Shown here in pieces: positions 26,117 through 34,369 of a DNA stretch of 64,000 nt. A program made the translations under genes and the position numbers. Source of the DNA: Bog-756 sp963713625 (lineage in GTDB: Bacteria; Actinomycetota; Acidimicrobiia; Acidimicrobiales; RAAP-2); assembly GCA_963713625.1 (NCBI GenBank), contig CAVQMN010000002.1, positions 124,001-188,000 of the forward strand. Reading direction: 5' to 3'. Each line of letters opens with the position of its first letter. The first letter of the stretch is position 1. Under the pieces are notes generated by a model, which ran no database searches, was not told the DNA's origin, and saw only the letters and a program-made list of their open reading frames with translations.

Positions 26117-29013
26117 GGCGCATCGACCCCGGAGGCTTCCGGGTCCGAACCCAGGACCGCGTCCGGGGGGCCACCGGCCAACTTCTTCCGCCGCATGTTC
26201 ATCCAGAGCGCCCCGAGTGCCGCTCCGAGGCCGAGGAAGAGGAGGAACGGGAGCACCCAGCGCAGGAGCCCGAGCGCGAACCCTTCGGTCTGAACGGCAA
26301 TCAGTGAACTCGGCCCGATGGCCCTCGGTGACTTGGACGAACCGTTGCCGCCTTTGCCGTGCGACCCCGGACCCGACCCGTAGCCGGACGACGACCCGTA
26401 GCCCGACGACGAGTAGCCGCCATCGCCGGATGAGCCCGACCCGGACCCGTTCGACCCCGAACCCCCGGCGCCCGACCCCGACTTCTTGGACGGTGTCGTC
26501 GACTTCGACGGCTTCGACGCCGGATGCAAGATGGTGGCCGCCGCGGCCAGCGTCTCGGACTTGAGCGCGGCCGGGAGGGGGACGTAGCCGGCCGGGAGCT
26601 GTCCGGGCTGATCCCCGCTGTCCTGGCCGGCTCCGGCCGCGTAGGTCAGGAAGGTGGAGTAGTTCTTCCGGGACGAGGCGTTGAGGGTCTTCGGGGTCGC
26701 GGCGGCATAGGCCAGCATGGTGAGCGGGTAGGCGTCGGGCGCGGTCGAAGAGGGATTGTTCTGCAACACGCCCGGCACCTTGCTCGGCGTCATGGCCTGC
26801 TCGCCGGCCAGCAGGCTGGCGTCGGTCGGGGCCACGAAGGGGCGGGACACGGTGTCGTCCCCGGCCGGGCTCAGGCTGGCGGCCTGGAGCCCGTACTGCG
26901 CAGCGGCGGCGGAGTCGGTGATCGACATGATGAAGTAGCTGCCGGTGATCTGGGGTCCGTTGGCCGTCCAGGCCAGGTTGGGGGGCTCGGTCGGGTTGAA
27001 GGTCGTCTTGGCCCCGTCGTTGGCCGCGGCCGTGCCTGACGCGGTGGCGTTCATGTTCAACAGGTAGGGGGACCAGTCGAGGACGCACAACGGGCGGGCC
27101 GGTGCCTGCGGGGGCCCGTAGACAATCGAGCCGGTGTCCTCGCAGTAGGGATCGCTCTTCGGGAAAGACTCCGGAATGGGGGAGCCGAAGGGCACCCCCG
27201 CCGGGTTGACCGCGGGGTTGGTGCTGTAATACGGGTTGACGTTCATCCCCTGGTCCGCCCCCGTGCCGGGTTGCGCGTCCAACCATGCCGTGGCCTCGGG
27301 GTCGGACAGCACCCAATTCCACAGGGCCTCGGTGGCGTCGGAGTTCCCCTCCTCGACCAGCAGGGTCCCGGCATCGTTGAGGTAGATGCTGCTGAGCTGG
27401 GAGAACTCCGGGTTGTACTCGAGGAAGGTCGGATCCGTGAACAGACTGGTCGGGTTGTTCTGGGCCCACGCATACTTCGGCGAGGTGTCGGCGGTCACGT
27501 CCTGGAGCTGGTCGCGGTACGACTCGGTCAACAGCCTGGCCACCAGCAGGGGCGTGAGGTAGAGGTTCGCCACCCGGTCGCCGCTGAGGGCGAGCTCCTG
27601 TGGCTGCAGGTTCCCGTCCGGTTCGGTGACCGGGTCCCGTTCGATATTGAATGCCACCACCACCCCCGACAGGGTGAGCGGGGCGTAGACCACCGGGTTC
27701 GATTTCTTGGTCTGCGCCGGGGGGATCGGGTCGGAGAACACCGACATGCCCACCGAGCCGTAGGAAGGATTGGTCAGGTTCTGCCGGGCCTGGTCGTCGC
27801 TGTTCTGGATGTAGCTGAACGGCTCCTTGCCGGGCAGGCCGCACAGCGCGGGCTGCCAGGCGGCCACCGCCGGGGCCGCCAACTCGCCGCCGATGATCTC
27901 CTGGGATTTGGCGTTGATGGAGCAGCTGGTGCCCACCGGATTGAACTGCAACGGGATGGCGATCCGGTTGGCCCAGGCCGCGGGGGTGAGGGGCGAGGTC
28001 ACCACACTGCTCACATTGGTCACGTTGGCCGGGTTCTCGACCGTCGGGGTGCTCCTCGGGACGACGACCAACCAGCACTGCGGGGTGGTCGTGCCGCCCC
28101 CGCCCGTCGGTTGGATGTCCTGGCCGCAGCCCAGCCCCGGCGCTTCGAGCCCGGTGTCCACCTGGAAGAGCTGATTGCCCGTCCCGTTGGAGTAGGTGCG
28201 GGCAAAGTCGACTTCGTTGGTGGTGGAGAAGCTGAAGTAGGGATTGAGCCAGAACGGCTGCGGCGCGTACGGATCGACGTCGTACCCGTAGTCGGCCTGC
28301 TGATTCACGACGGTGCCGTCCACCGCGTCAAACGGCTCGATCACGTAGTTATCCGTCGTGTCGAGGTAGGTACCCGGGGTGTGGGCCAGCTGCGAGTAGC
28401 CGTTCCAGCCGTACTGGCTGAGCACCCGGGAGTACTCGAAGCCGATGTTCTGGATCGGATACGACGAGGAGGGTGTACTGCTCTCGCCCCCGAACTCGCA
28501 CTGCGAAGGCAGCGGGCCGGAGCCGGCGCCCGACGGATCCGATGACTGCGGATCGCCCCAGCACTGGAAGATCTGGAGGTAGTTGCCGTTGAAGGTCGAG
28601 TCGAAGGCCCCGGACGCGGGGTCGCTGAAGGTCGGAGATCCGCCGGTCCAGGACACCGACACGGCCTGGTTGGTGAGGTTCGAGGTCTGGTTGACGGTGA
28701 CCTGGAGGCCGCTGAACTGGCCGTGCCCCGCCACCGTGACCTCCGAGGAGGTGGCGGGCAGGGCGCTGACGATGCCCTGGCATCCGGCCGTCGGATCGGC
28801 CTGCGAGCACCCGTTGACCACCGCCTCGGGCGAGGCACTCCCCTGGGTGGCGGGGACGATCACGGCCAGCGCCAGCACGGCCACCACGGCCACGGCCACC
28901 GGGACGGCCCGTCGGCGGCGGCTGGAGGCGTCACTCCGACGGGAGCCGGCGCGCCGGAGTCGGGCGTGGGCATGGCCGCGGGTGCCGGACGTCACCGGCT
29001 CAGGGGCGCTCAT
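26113..29013 (-). CDS. Very large membrane-anchored PstS-like substrate-binding protein
   Basis: A 966-residue extracellular protein. ATG 29013 follows AGGAGG and overlaps the stop of the pstS -1 frame (ATGA). It has an Arg-rich n-region, a signal helix (AVPVAVAVVAVLALAVIVPAT), and a long extracellular region with segments like phosphate-binding proteins (LTLSGVVVAFNIE, LALSGDRVANLYLTPL, NPTSLFTDPTFLEYNPEF). A Lys/Ser/Gly linker with SSGYGSS-type repeats (about 26340-26500) leads to a C-terminal helix (WVLPFLLFLGLGAALGALWM) and basic tail. It is about twice the length of a usual PstS. Whether it binds phosphate, phosphonate or another oxyanion cannot be told. Confidence 0.72.
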   Translation of the reverse strand: MSAPEPVTSGTRGHAHARLRRAGSRRSDASSRRRRAVPVAVAVVAVLALAVIVPATQGSASPEAVVNGCSQADPTAGCQGIVSALPATSSEVTVAGHGQFSGLQVTVNQTSNLTNQAVSVSWTGGSPTFSDPASGAFDSTFNGNYLQIFQCWGDPQSSDPSGAGSGPLPSQCEFGGESSTPSSSYPIQNIGFEYSRVLSQYGWNGYSQLAHTPGTYLDTTDNYVIEPFDAVDGTVVNQQADYGYDVDPYAPQPFWLNPYFSFSTTNEVDFARTYSNGTGNQLFQVDTGLEAPGLGCGQDIQPTGGGGTTTPQCWLVVVPRSTPTVENPANVTNVSSVVTSPLTPAAWANRIAIPLQFNPVGTSCSINAKSQEIIGGELAAPAVAAWQPALCGLPGKEPFSYIQNSDDQARQNLTNPSYGSVGMSVFSDPIPPAQTKKSNPVVYAPLTLSGVVVAFNIERDPVTEPDGNLQPQELALSGDRVANLYLTPLLVARLLTESYRDQLQDVTADTSPKYAWAQNNPTSLFTDPTFLEYNPEFSQLSSIYLNDAGTLLVEEGNSDATEALWNWVLSDPEATAWLDAQPGTGADQGMNVNPYYSTNPAVNPAGVPFGSPIPESFPKSDPYCEDTGSIVYGPPQAPARPLCVLDWSPYLLNMNATASGTAAANDGAKTTFNPTEPPNLAWTANGPQITGSYFIMSITDSAAAAQYGLQAASLSPAGDDTVSRPFVAPTDASLLAGEQAMTPSKVPGVLQNNPSSTAPDAYPLTMLAYAAATPKTLNASSRKNYSTFLTYAAGAGQDSGDQPGQLPAGYVPLPAALKSETLAAAATILHPASKPSKSTTPSKKSGSGAGGSGSNGSGSGSSGDGGYSSSGYGSSSGYGSGPGSHGKGGNGSSKSPRAIGPSSLIAVQTEGFALGLLRWVLPFLLFLGLGAALGALWMNMRRKKLAGGPPDAVLGSDPEASGVDAP

Positions 29014-30775
29014 GGTTTCCTCCTGTTCAGCCTGCGGGAAAGGAGGCCCCCGGGCACGAGGATGACGGCGATCAGCGCCAGGGCGATGAGCAGGATCAGC
29101 GTCTGTTCCACCGACCAACCCTTGGTGACGGCCAGGGTCTGGGTGTCGGGCGTGGGATCCGTCCCTCCGGCCGATGCGCTCAGCGCCGCGCAGGCGGCGA
29201 CGTCTTTCGGATGTTTGGCCAGGCACGACTGCACGGCGGCCAACGCCGCGGCGCTACCGGCGCCGGCCGACCCGCGTTTCCCCCCGGACCGGCCGTCCCG
29301 GTGGGACCGGTGCCCGCCGTTCCCGACGTCGTCCCCGATCCCGATCCGCCGGTCCCGGTGGTACCCGCCCCGGTCGAGGCGTAGGCGGCGCTGTTCGGAT
29401 TGCCGCTGACCGCAGTGGGGGCAACCGCCCCCCCGGTCCCGTTGATGCACTGGGTGGGTCCCTGCTTGTCACAGGCCGGCGGGTACGGCGCCGTCTCGGC
29501 CAGCAGATTGGCTCCGCTCGGTGTGAACGTCGGATTGTTGCAGCTCTGGATGTTGATGTTCTGGGTCTGCGCCCCCGGGATCTGGGTGATCTGGGCGAAG
29601 CTGGCCTCGACCAGGTTGATGGGCATGGGCGAGTAGCCGAGGGCGGCTGACTGCTGTTGGCCCTGGCACATGGCGTAGTAGGAGAAGGCGGCGAGGGTGG
29701 TGCCCTCGGCCGCGCTGAACTGGCCCTGGACTTTGGTGGGCAGGATCAGGTAGCTGTAGGACGAGAGCGGGTAGGTGCGGGGGTCGGGGTCGGTGTAGAC
29801 GCCGCTCAGGTTCTCGGTGAGGTAGTAGGCCGGGTCGTGGTTGGTGGTGTCGACCTGAGCGGCGAGGAGTGAGACGGCCACGTTCTGGGCCGTCGGCTCG
29901 GTGTAGTACCCGGCGGCGTTGAGCATCTGGACCACCGGGAAGTGGTCGTTGAGGGCGTAGGAGTACTCGACGTAGCCGATCGAACCGTCGGCGTAGCTCT
30001 GGGAGACGTAGCCGGCCACGCCGAGGTCGCCGGACTGGGCCACAAAGCCGGTGGGGAGCGTCGGGAAGAACGAGGTGGCCCCGCAGGCCGGAGCCCGGCC
30101 GGACGCCGAGCAGAAGGAGTTCCACAGCGAGGGGTACTGGCTGATCATCCACTCGGAGAGCTCGTAGCTCGATCCCGCCCCGTCGGAGCGGACCACGGGG
30201 ACGATGCTCTGGTCGGGCAGTTTGAGGCCGGGGTTGTCGGCGGCCAGCGCCGGGTCGTCCCAGTTGGTGATGGCCCCGGTGAAGATCTTGGTGATGTTCT
30301 CGCCCGACAGCCGGAGGTTGGTCACCTGCTGGCCGTTGATCTTGAGGTTGTACATGAACACCGTTCCCCCCGCGGTGATCGGCATGTACGCATAGCTTCC
30401 GGGTTGGGGGTCCTCGGGCGCCGAACCGTCACTGGGGTTGGTCTGGAAGGGGATGTCCGAGGCGGCGAAGTCGGTCAGGCCCTTGATGAAGTCCTGGCGG
30501 CCGGTTGTCGATCCGTTGGCCGTGTAGTTGACCCGCATGCCGTCGGGCTGCACGTCGGCGATCCACTGGTTGATGGCGTTGGCCGACCACGAGGAGCCCT
30601 CGCCGGAGACGGGGACGTAGGCCGTGGCTCCGGCCGGTACGCCGGTGAGCATCAACGTGCTCAGGACGGTGACCACGGCGGCCACCACCACCCCGGCCAA
30701 CCGGGACGTGGCCAGGCGCCGGCCTCTGGTCTGGTTCCGCTGACGCGACGAACGATTGACAGGATGGACGTTCAT
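29010..30775 (-). CDS. pstS: Phosphate-binding protein PstS, two frames joined at a GGGAAAC heptamer
   Basis: ATG 30775 overlaps the pstA stop by one base (TGATG). The zero frame has a signal peptide, then PstS hallmarks: GEGSSWSANAINQWIAD, LSGENITKIFTGAITNWDDP and VVRSDGAGSSYELSEWM. After about residue 500 the zero frame turns into an Arg/Pro-rich tail and stops at 29180. The -1 frame continues sensibly (AAVQSCLAKHPKDVAACAAL) into a transmembrane helix (QTLILLIALALIAVILV) and basic tail (SRRLNRRKP), ending at 29010 in an ATGA overlap with the next gene. The join lies at G GGA AAC (29276-29282), so the full anchored protein would be 588 residues. Either a programmed -1 frameshift or an indel in the G6 run explains this. 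Confidence 0.85.
29276..29285 (-). other. Possible -1 ribosomal frameshift site in pstS
   Basis: On the coding strand the sequence is GGGGGGAAAC, read in the zero frame as GGG GGA AAC. G GGA AAC has the X XXY YYZ form of a canonical -1 slippery heptamer, in the correct phase. About 10 bases downstream a perfect stem CGGCGC/GCGCCG with a 5-base loop could stimulate slippage. A simple indel in the G6 run is the main alternative. Confidence 0.5.
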
Positions 30776-32007
30776 CAGGTTGTCTCCACGATCTTGAAGC
30801 CGGGTCCGGTCCCGCCGGCCCCTCCGGTCGAGTGGTGCTGGTCCCGCTCGCTGAAGCGGGCCACGTCCCGCTCCGAGGCGGCCAGCATCCTGCGGGTCCC
30901 CCGTTTCGTGAGGTGCCCCGGGCCCCACCCACCGATCTTCCGGGCCACGGCGAAGAGGACGATGACCACCAGCAGGAGGAACGAGGCGCAGCCGAAGGCG
31001 CGGGTCGTGTAGGCGGGTATCCCGGACCGGACCAGTTCCAATGTCTCCAGGGGAAGGGAGACCATGGGCCCGTTCAGTGGATTGGCGTTCATGTAGGTGG
31101 TGAACCCCGCGGTGAGCAGCACCGGTGAGGCCTCACCGATGGAGCGGGCGATCCCGAGGATGACGGCGGTGGCCAGACCCGAGCGGGCCGTGGGCAGGAC
31201 CACCTGCATCTCCCCCCGCCATCCCGGAGCTCCGAGCGCGGCCGCGGCTTCCCGGAGATTGTTGGGCACCAGGCGGAGGGCGAGATCCGCGCCCCGGATG
31301 ATGTAGGGGAGCATCATCACGCTGAGGGCGAGGGCGGCGGCCAGTCCCGACCGGCCGAAGCCGAATGCGAGGATCCAGGAGGCGTAGATGAACAGACCGG
31401 CCAGGATGCTGGGCAGGGCGGTCATGGCCTCGACCACCGTGCGGAAGAACCGGGCCGGCCGGCTCCGGGTCACGTCCAGGTAGACGGCGGCGACCAGACC
31501 GATGGGCACTGTCAGGATCACGGCGATGCCGACCGTCCACACGGTCCCGACCAGAGCGTGGCCCATCCCTCCTGTGGTCAATGGAGCCAGGGGCCCTGCT
31601 TTTGACATGTCCTGGGTATAGAAATTGGCATGCCGGAGGGCGGCCCACCCGCGGGCGAAGGTGAACCCGACCACCACGGCGAGGGCTCCGAGGGCCAGCA
31701 CCGCGCAGGTGGCCATCAGCACCGTCATCACCGCGTCGACGACCACCGGGCCGTCGTCGGTGAGCGACACCAGGACGCCGTAGATGGCCACGAAGGCGAC
31801 GTAGGCCACGAAGACCAGGCCCACCGGTCCCGACAGGGCGGTCAGCCGCTGCAACAGCAGCGATGTGCACACGCCGCCGGCGGCAGCCCCGACCAGATTG
31901 AAGACGGTGCCACGCCGGAGCCCCCCGAGCTTCCGGCGGCGCTGCGGCGGTGGCGGCGATGTGTCGACGGCCGGTTCGGCGATGTCGGGCAGATCGAGGA
32001 CGGCCAT
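30775..32007 (-). CDS. pstA: Phosphate ABC transporter permease PstA
   Basis: A 410-residue inner-membrane permease. The binding-protein-dependent transport core is clear: GTVWTVGIAVILTVPIGLVA, EAMTALPSILAGLFIYASW and the EAA-type loop NNLREAAAALGAPGWRGEMQ followed by VILGIARSIGEASPVLL, a PstA signature. The N-terminus carries extra helices (a longer than usual leader region of about 110 residues). The C-terminus has a charged cytoplasmic tail of about 50 residues that is not typical. It starts at ATG 32007, immediately after the pstC stop, and its own stop overlaps the pstS start. Confidence 0.93.
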   Translation of the reverse strand: MAVLDLPDIAEPAVDTSPPPPQRRRKLGGLRRGTVFNLVGAAAGGVCTSLLLQRLTALSGPVGLVFVAYVAFVAIYGVLVSLTDDGPVVVDAVMTVLMATCAVLALGALAVVVGFTFARGWAALRHANFYTQDMSKAGPLAPLTTGGMGHALVGTVWTVGIAVILTVPIGLVAAVYLDVTRSRPARFFRTVVEAMTALPSILAGLFIYASWILAFGFGRSGLAAALALSVMMLPYIIRGADLALRLVPNNLREAAAALGAPGWRGEMQVVLPTARSGLATAVILGIARSIGEASPVLLTAGFTTYMNANPLNGPMVSLPLETLELVRSGIPAYTTRAFGCASFLLLVVIVLFAVARKIGGWGPGHLTKRGTRRMLAASERDVARFSERDQHHSTGGAGGTGPGFKIVETT

Positions 32008-32008
32008 C

Positions 32009-33034
32009 TCAGCCGTCGCTCTCTGCGCCCGAGCGCGAACGGGCCACGATGGCCGAGGCGGTGAAGTTGATGATCAAGGTCAGGGCGAACAGGGCCAGGC
32101 CGGCGGCCATCAGCGCCGAGATGCCGAAGGCCGAGGAGTCGCCGACCGTGTTGGCGATGAGGGCCGACACCGAGTCGCCCCCGGTCTGGAGGATGTGCAG
32201 GTTGGCGGTGAAGACCGGGGAGATGATCAGGATCACCACGATGGTCTCGCCCAGGGCCCGTCCCAGTCCGAGCATGGTCCCGCCGATGATCCCGCCCTTT
32301 CCGAAGGGCAGCACCACCGACCGGATCATCCCCCACCGGGTGGCCCCGAGGGCGTAGGCGCCCTCCCGCTCCCCGAGGGGTGCCTGCGAGAACGACTCAC
32401 GCATGACCGAGGTCAGGATGGGGATGACCATGAGCGAGACGGCGATGCCGGCCACGAAGGTGGAGGCGGTGAACTCGTGGCCGAGGTCGGTCGGATTGGT
32501 GGCCCCGGAGCCGTTCACCTTGAAGAACGGGATCCACCCGAACCACACCGACATCCAGCGGGCGATGCCGATGGTCCGGCCCTGGAGGAAGTAGAGCGCC
32601 CACAGGCCGTAGACCACGCTCGGCACGGCCGCCATCAGGTCGACCAGCGAGACCAGGGTCCGCTTGATCCGCTGGGGGGCGATCTCCGAGATGAACAGGG
32701 ACATCCCGAGCGAGATGGGGACGGCGATGATCACGGCCACCAGAGCGATGAGCAAGGTGTCGGTCATGATCCCGGCGATCCCGAAGTGGTGGATGTCCGG
32801 TTGCCACGCCTGGGTGGTCAGGAACTTGAGTTTGGCCACCCGCAGGGCGTCGAAGGCCTGGATGGTGAGGAACAGGCCGATGGCGGTGAACACCAGCAGC
32901 ACGACGATGGCGCTGGTCCGGTGGAGGCCCATGAACGTGCGGTCGCCCGACCCCGGGACCGCCCGCATGCTGCGCTTGGGTCGGTCGTCGACGTCCCCGC
33001 TGTCCCTGACCTCGGGCACCATGGTGGCGGCCAT
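32009..33034 (-). CDS. pstC: Phosphate ABC transporter permease PstC
   Basis: A 341-residue inner-membrane permease with the PstC pattern: LISLGMSLFISEIAP-like segment (PISLGMSLFISEIAPQRIKR), LVDLMAAVPSVVYGLWAL, VIPILTSVMRESF and the EAA loop EREGAYALGATRWGMIRSVV followed by LGLGRALGETIVVILI. It forms the channel with PstA. ATG 33034 follows GGGGAGG. The start is only 5 bp after the stop of the first gene of the operon. Confidence 0.94.
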   Translation of the reverse strand: MAATMVPEVRDSGDVDDRPKRSMRAVPGSGDRTFMGLHRTSAIVVLLVFTAIGLFLTIQAFDALRVAKLKFLTTQAWQPDIHHFGIAGIMTDTLLIALVAVIIAVPISLGMSLFISEIAPQRIKRTLVSLVDLMAAVPSVVYGLWALYFLQGRTIGIARWMSVWFGWIPFFKVNGSGATNPTDLGHEFTASTFVAGIAVSLMVIPILTSVMRESFSQAPLGEREGAYALGATRWGMIRSVVLPFGKGGIIGGTMLGLGRALGETIVVILIISPVFTANLHILQTGGDSVSALIANTVGDSSAFGISALMAAGLALFALTLIINFTASAIVARSRSGAESDG

Positions 33035-33039
33035 CGCCG

Positions 33040-33924
33040 TTACCTCCCCGCCACTGACGGCTCGGGCGCACCCCGGTCGGAAGCGGCCGACGATCCGGGC
33101 GAGGGGGAGGACCCGTCCGGTGACGGCGTCGGATCATCCGCGGACGGGGGCGGACCGCCCAGGGACCGGTCGCGGCGGCGGCTGAGGAACACGGCCAGGG
33201 TGGCCAGGGCCACTGACAACACGATGAGCACCACTCCGATCCACAACCATTTGTGGGACGGTCCCAGCGCAGGCTGGGCCACGACCCGCCAGGTGAAACC
33301 GTGCGGATCCGAGGCGCTGGCGGTGAAGACGATCTGGGAGTTCCAGTAGTTGGTCACCACGCCGTCGGTGTTGGCGCAGGCGATGCCGCCCTCCCAGGTG
33401 GCCGACTTCTGGCCCTTGGGGAAGAGGATGGCCGGCGTGAGCCGGACCCAGGTGAACTGCGGGGGCAGGGACACGATCTCGCCGGTGCCCTCCGCCGTGT
33501 TGATCGCGTCGTACAACTGGCCGAAGGCGATATAGCCGAATCCTCCGTTCTCACGCCCTCGCTTGAAGTTGACCGATGCCGGGGAGACCCCCTTGCGGAC
33601 CAGGTAGCTGAAGACGTGATACCCCTGGTGGGCGGTGTCACCCGGGCAGCTCGCCCCGGAGGGCAGCGCCACCCCGTAGACGGTCTCCGACCCACCGGAG
33701 TCGAGCGGCGTCAGCGAACCCGGCTTGGTGATCCCCGCCACGCCGGAGGCGGCGGCCGCCCCGGCCCGGGCCGGGGAACCACCCGACCAGGCCGCCAGGA
33801 CCACGGCTGCCAGGGCCAATGCGCCCAACCGGCCCCGCATCCGGCGCTTGGCGGCCACACCCGAGGCTCGGCCGGGCGCACGTTCGGAACGGCATCCGTT
33901 CTCGTTGCGCGCCAAAATTGTCAC
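33040..33924 (-). CDS. Secreted, C-terminally anchored protein of an unrecognised family (paralogue 1, first gene of the pst operon)
   Basis: A 294-residue protein: signal peptide (LGALALAAVVLAAWSGG), an extracellular domain of about 150 residues, a transmembrane helix (WLWIGVVLIVLSVALATLAVFL), and a cytoplasmic Pro/Ser-rich acidic tail. It shares the motifs CPxDTAHxGYHVxSYLVxKG, WExGIACANT, YWNxQxxFTA and GFTW with the protein at 25151-26116, including two cysteines. GTG 33924 follows GAGGAG with 8-base spacing. As promoter-proximal gene directly before pstC it is likely to be made with the transporter. No function is assigned. Confidence 0.75.
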   Translation of the reverse strand: MTILARNENGCRSERAPGRASGVAAKRRMRGRLGALALAAVVLAAWSGGSPARAGAAAASGVAGITKPGSLTPLDSGGSETVYGVALPSGASCPGDTAHQGYHVFSYLVRKGVSPASVNFKRGRENGGFGYIAFGQLYDAINTAEGTGEIVSLPPQFTWVRLTPAILFPKGQKSATWEGGIACANTDGVVTNYWNSQIVFTASASDPHGFTWRVVAQPALGPSHKWLWIGVVLIVLSVALATLAVFLSRRRDRSLGGPPPSADDPTPSPDGSSPSPGSSAASDRGAPEPSVAGR

Positions 33925-33997
33925 TGACCTGCTCCTCGTTCCGGCGGCAGCGGTCGCTATGCCCAGATACGTACGCCCCCACCGCTAATCGGTAAAT

Positions 33998-34013
33998 CCT
34001 AGCTGATTACTAG
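33998..34013 (-). promoter_or_regulatory. Palindrome-like operator in the pst operon leader
   Basis: The plus-strand sequence CCTAGCTGATTACTAG matches 15 of 16 bases of the site at 23252-23267. It lies about 10-25 bp downstream of the expected transcription start of the pst promoter, where a bound repressor would block transcription. Confidence 0.6.
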
Positions 34014-34029
34014 CCCTCTTGGTTTGCTC

Positions 34030-34058
34030 AACCTAGGAGGACGCCATTCGACTGTCAA
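34030..34058 (-). promoter_or_regulatory. Sigma-70-type promoter of the pst operon
   Basis: On the minus strand TTGACA (34058-34053), a 17-bp spacer and TAGGTT (34035-34030) make a near-consensus promoter about 100 bp upstream of the first operon gene. The remaining intergenic DNA up to the CIRCE element (34059-34322) holds no gene that I can support. Confidence 0.75.
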
Positions 34059-34322
34059 GGGCACCCGGGAGGGCGGCGGCGACGCGGTCGGATCAGCGGG
34101 GGCGGGCGGCGAAATCGGCGCGAAATCGGCGATGGAGAGGGCTTCCCGATCCAGCCGGCCAGGATTGTGAAGGACAGCCCGGGGTGACCCGGACCCGATG
34201 GTCGCCGGGTGATCGAGGCGCTGGATCGCAGGTCAGCGGGGGGGAACCCGATCCATGGGCCGGAGGGCCCGGCCGAAATGTCATTTCTGCTGTTGCGCCG
34301 GGACCTCAAGCGTGGTTTGCTA

Positions 34323-34349
34323 TTAGCACTCGACAGTGCAGAGTGCTAA
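34323..34349 (+). promoter_or_regulatory. CIRCE element (HrcA operator) of groEL
   Basis: TTAGCACTC (34323-34331), 9 bases, GAGTGCTAA (34341-34349): a perfect match to the CIRCE inverted repeat, placed 21 bp before the groEL start. It predicts HrcA-controlled heat-shock expression. Confidence 0.97.
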
Positions 34350-34369
34350 CGACTACGGAGGAACACCAG

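Noticed and set aside
26117..28078. Extension of the paralogue-2 frame far upstream of GTG 26116
   Set aside because: It is antiparallel in sense to nothing but lies inside the giant binding protein in another frame, and the coupled GTG with signal peptide gives a clear start.
23302..33924. Sorting of the operon's surface proteins by the sortase-like gene
   Set aside because: No LPXTG-type motif was seen in any of the anchored proteins, they have ordinary C-terminal helices, and the sortase catalytic residues are missing.
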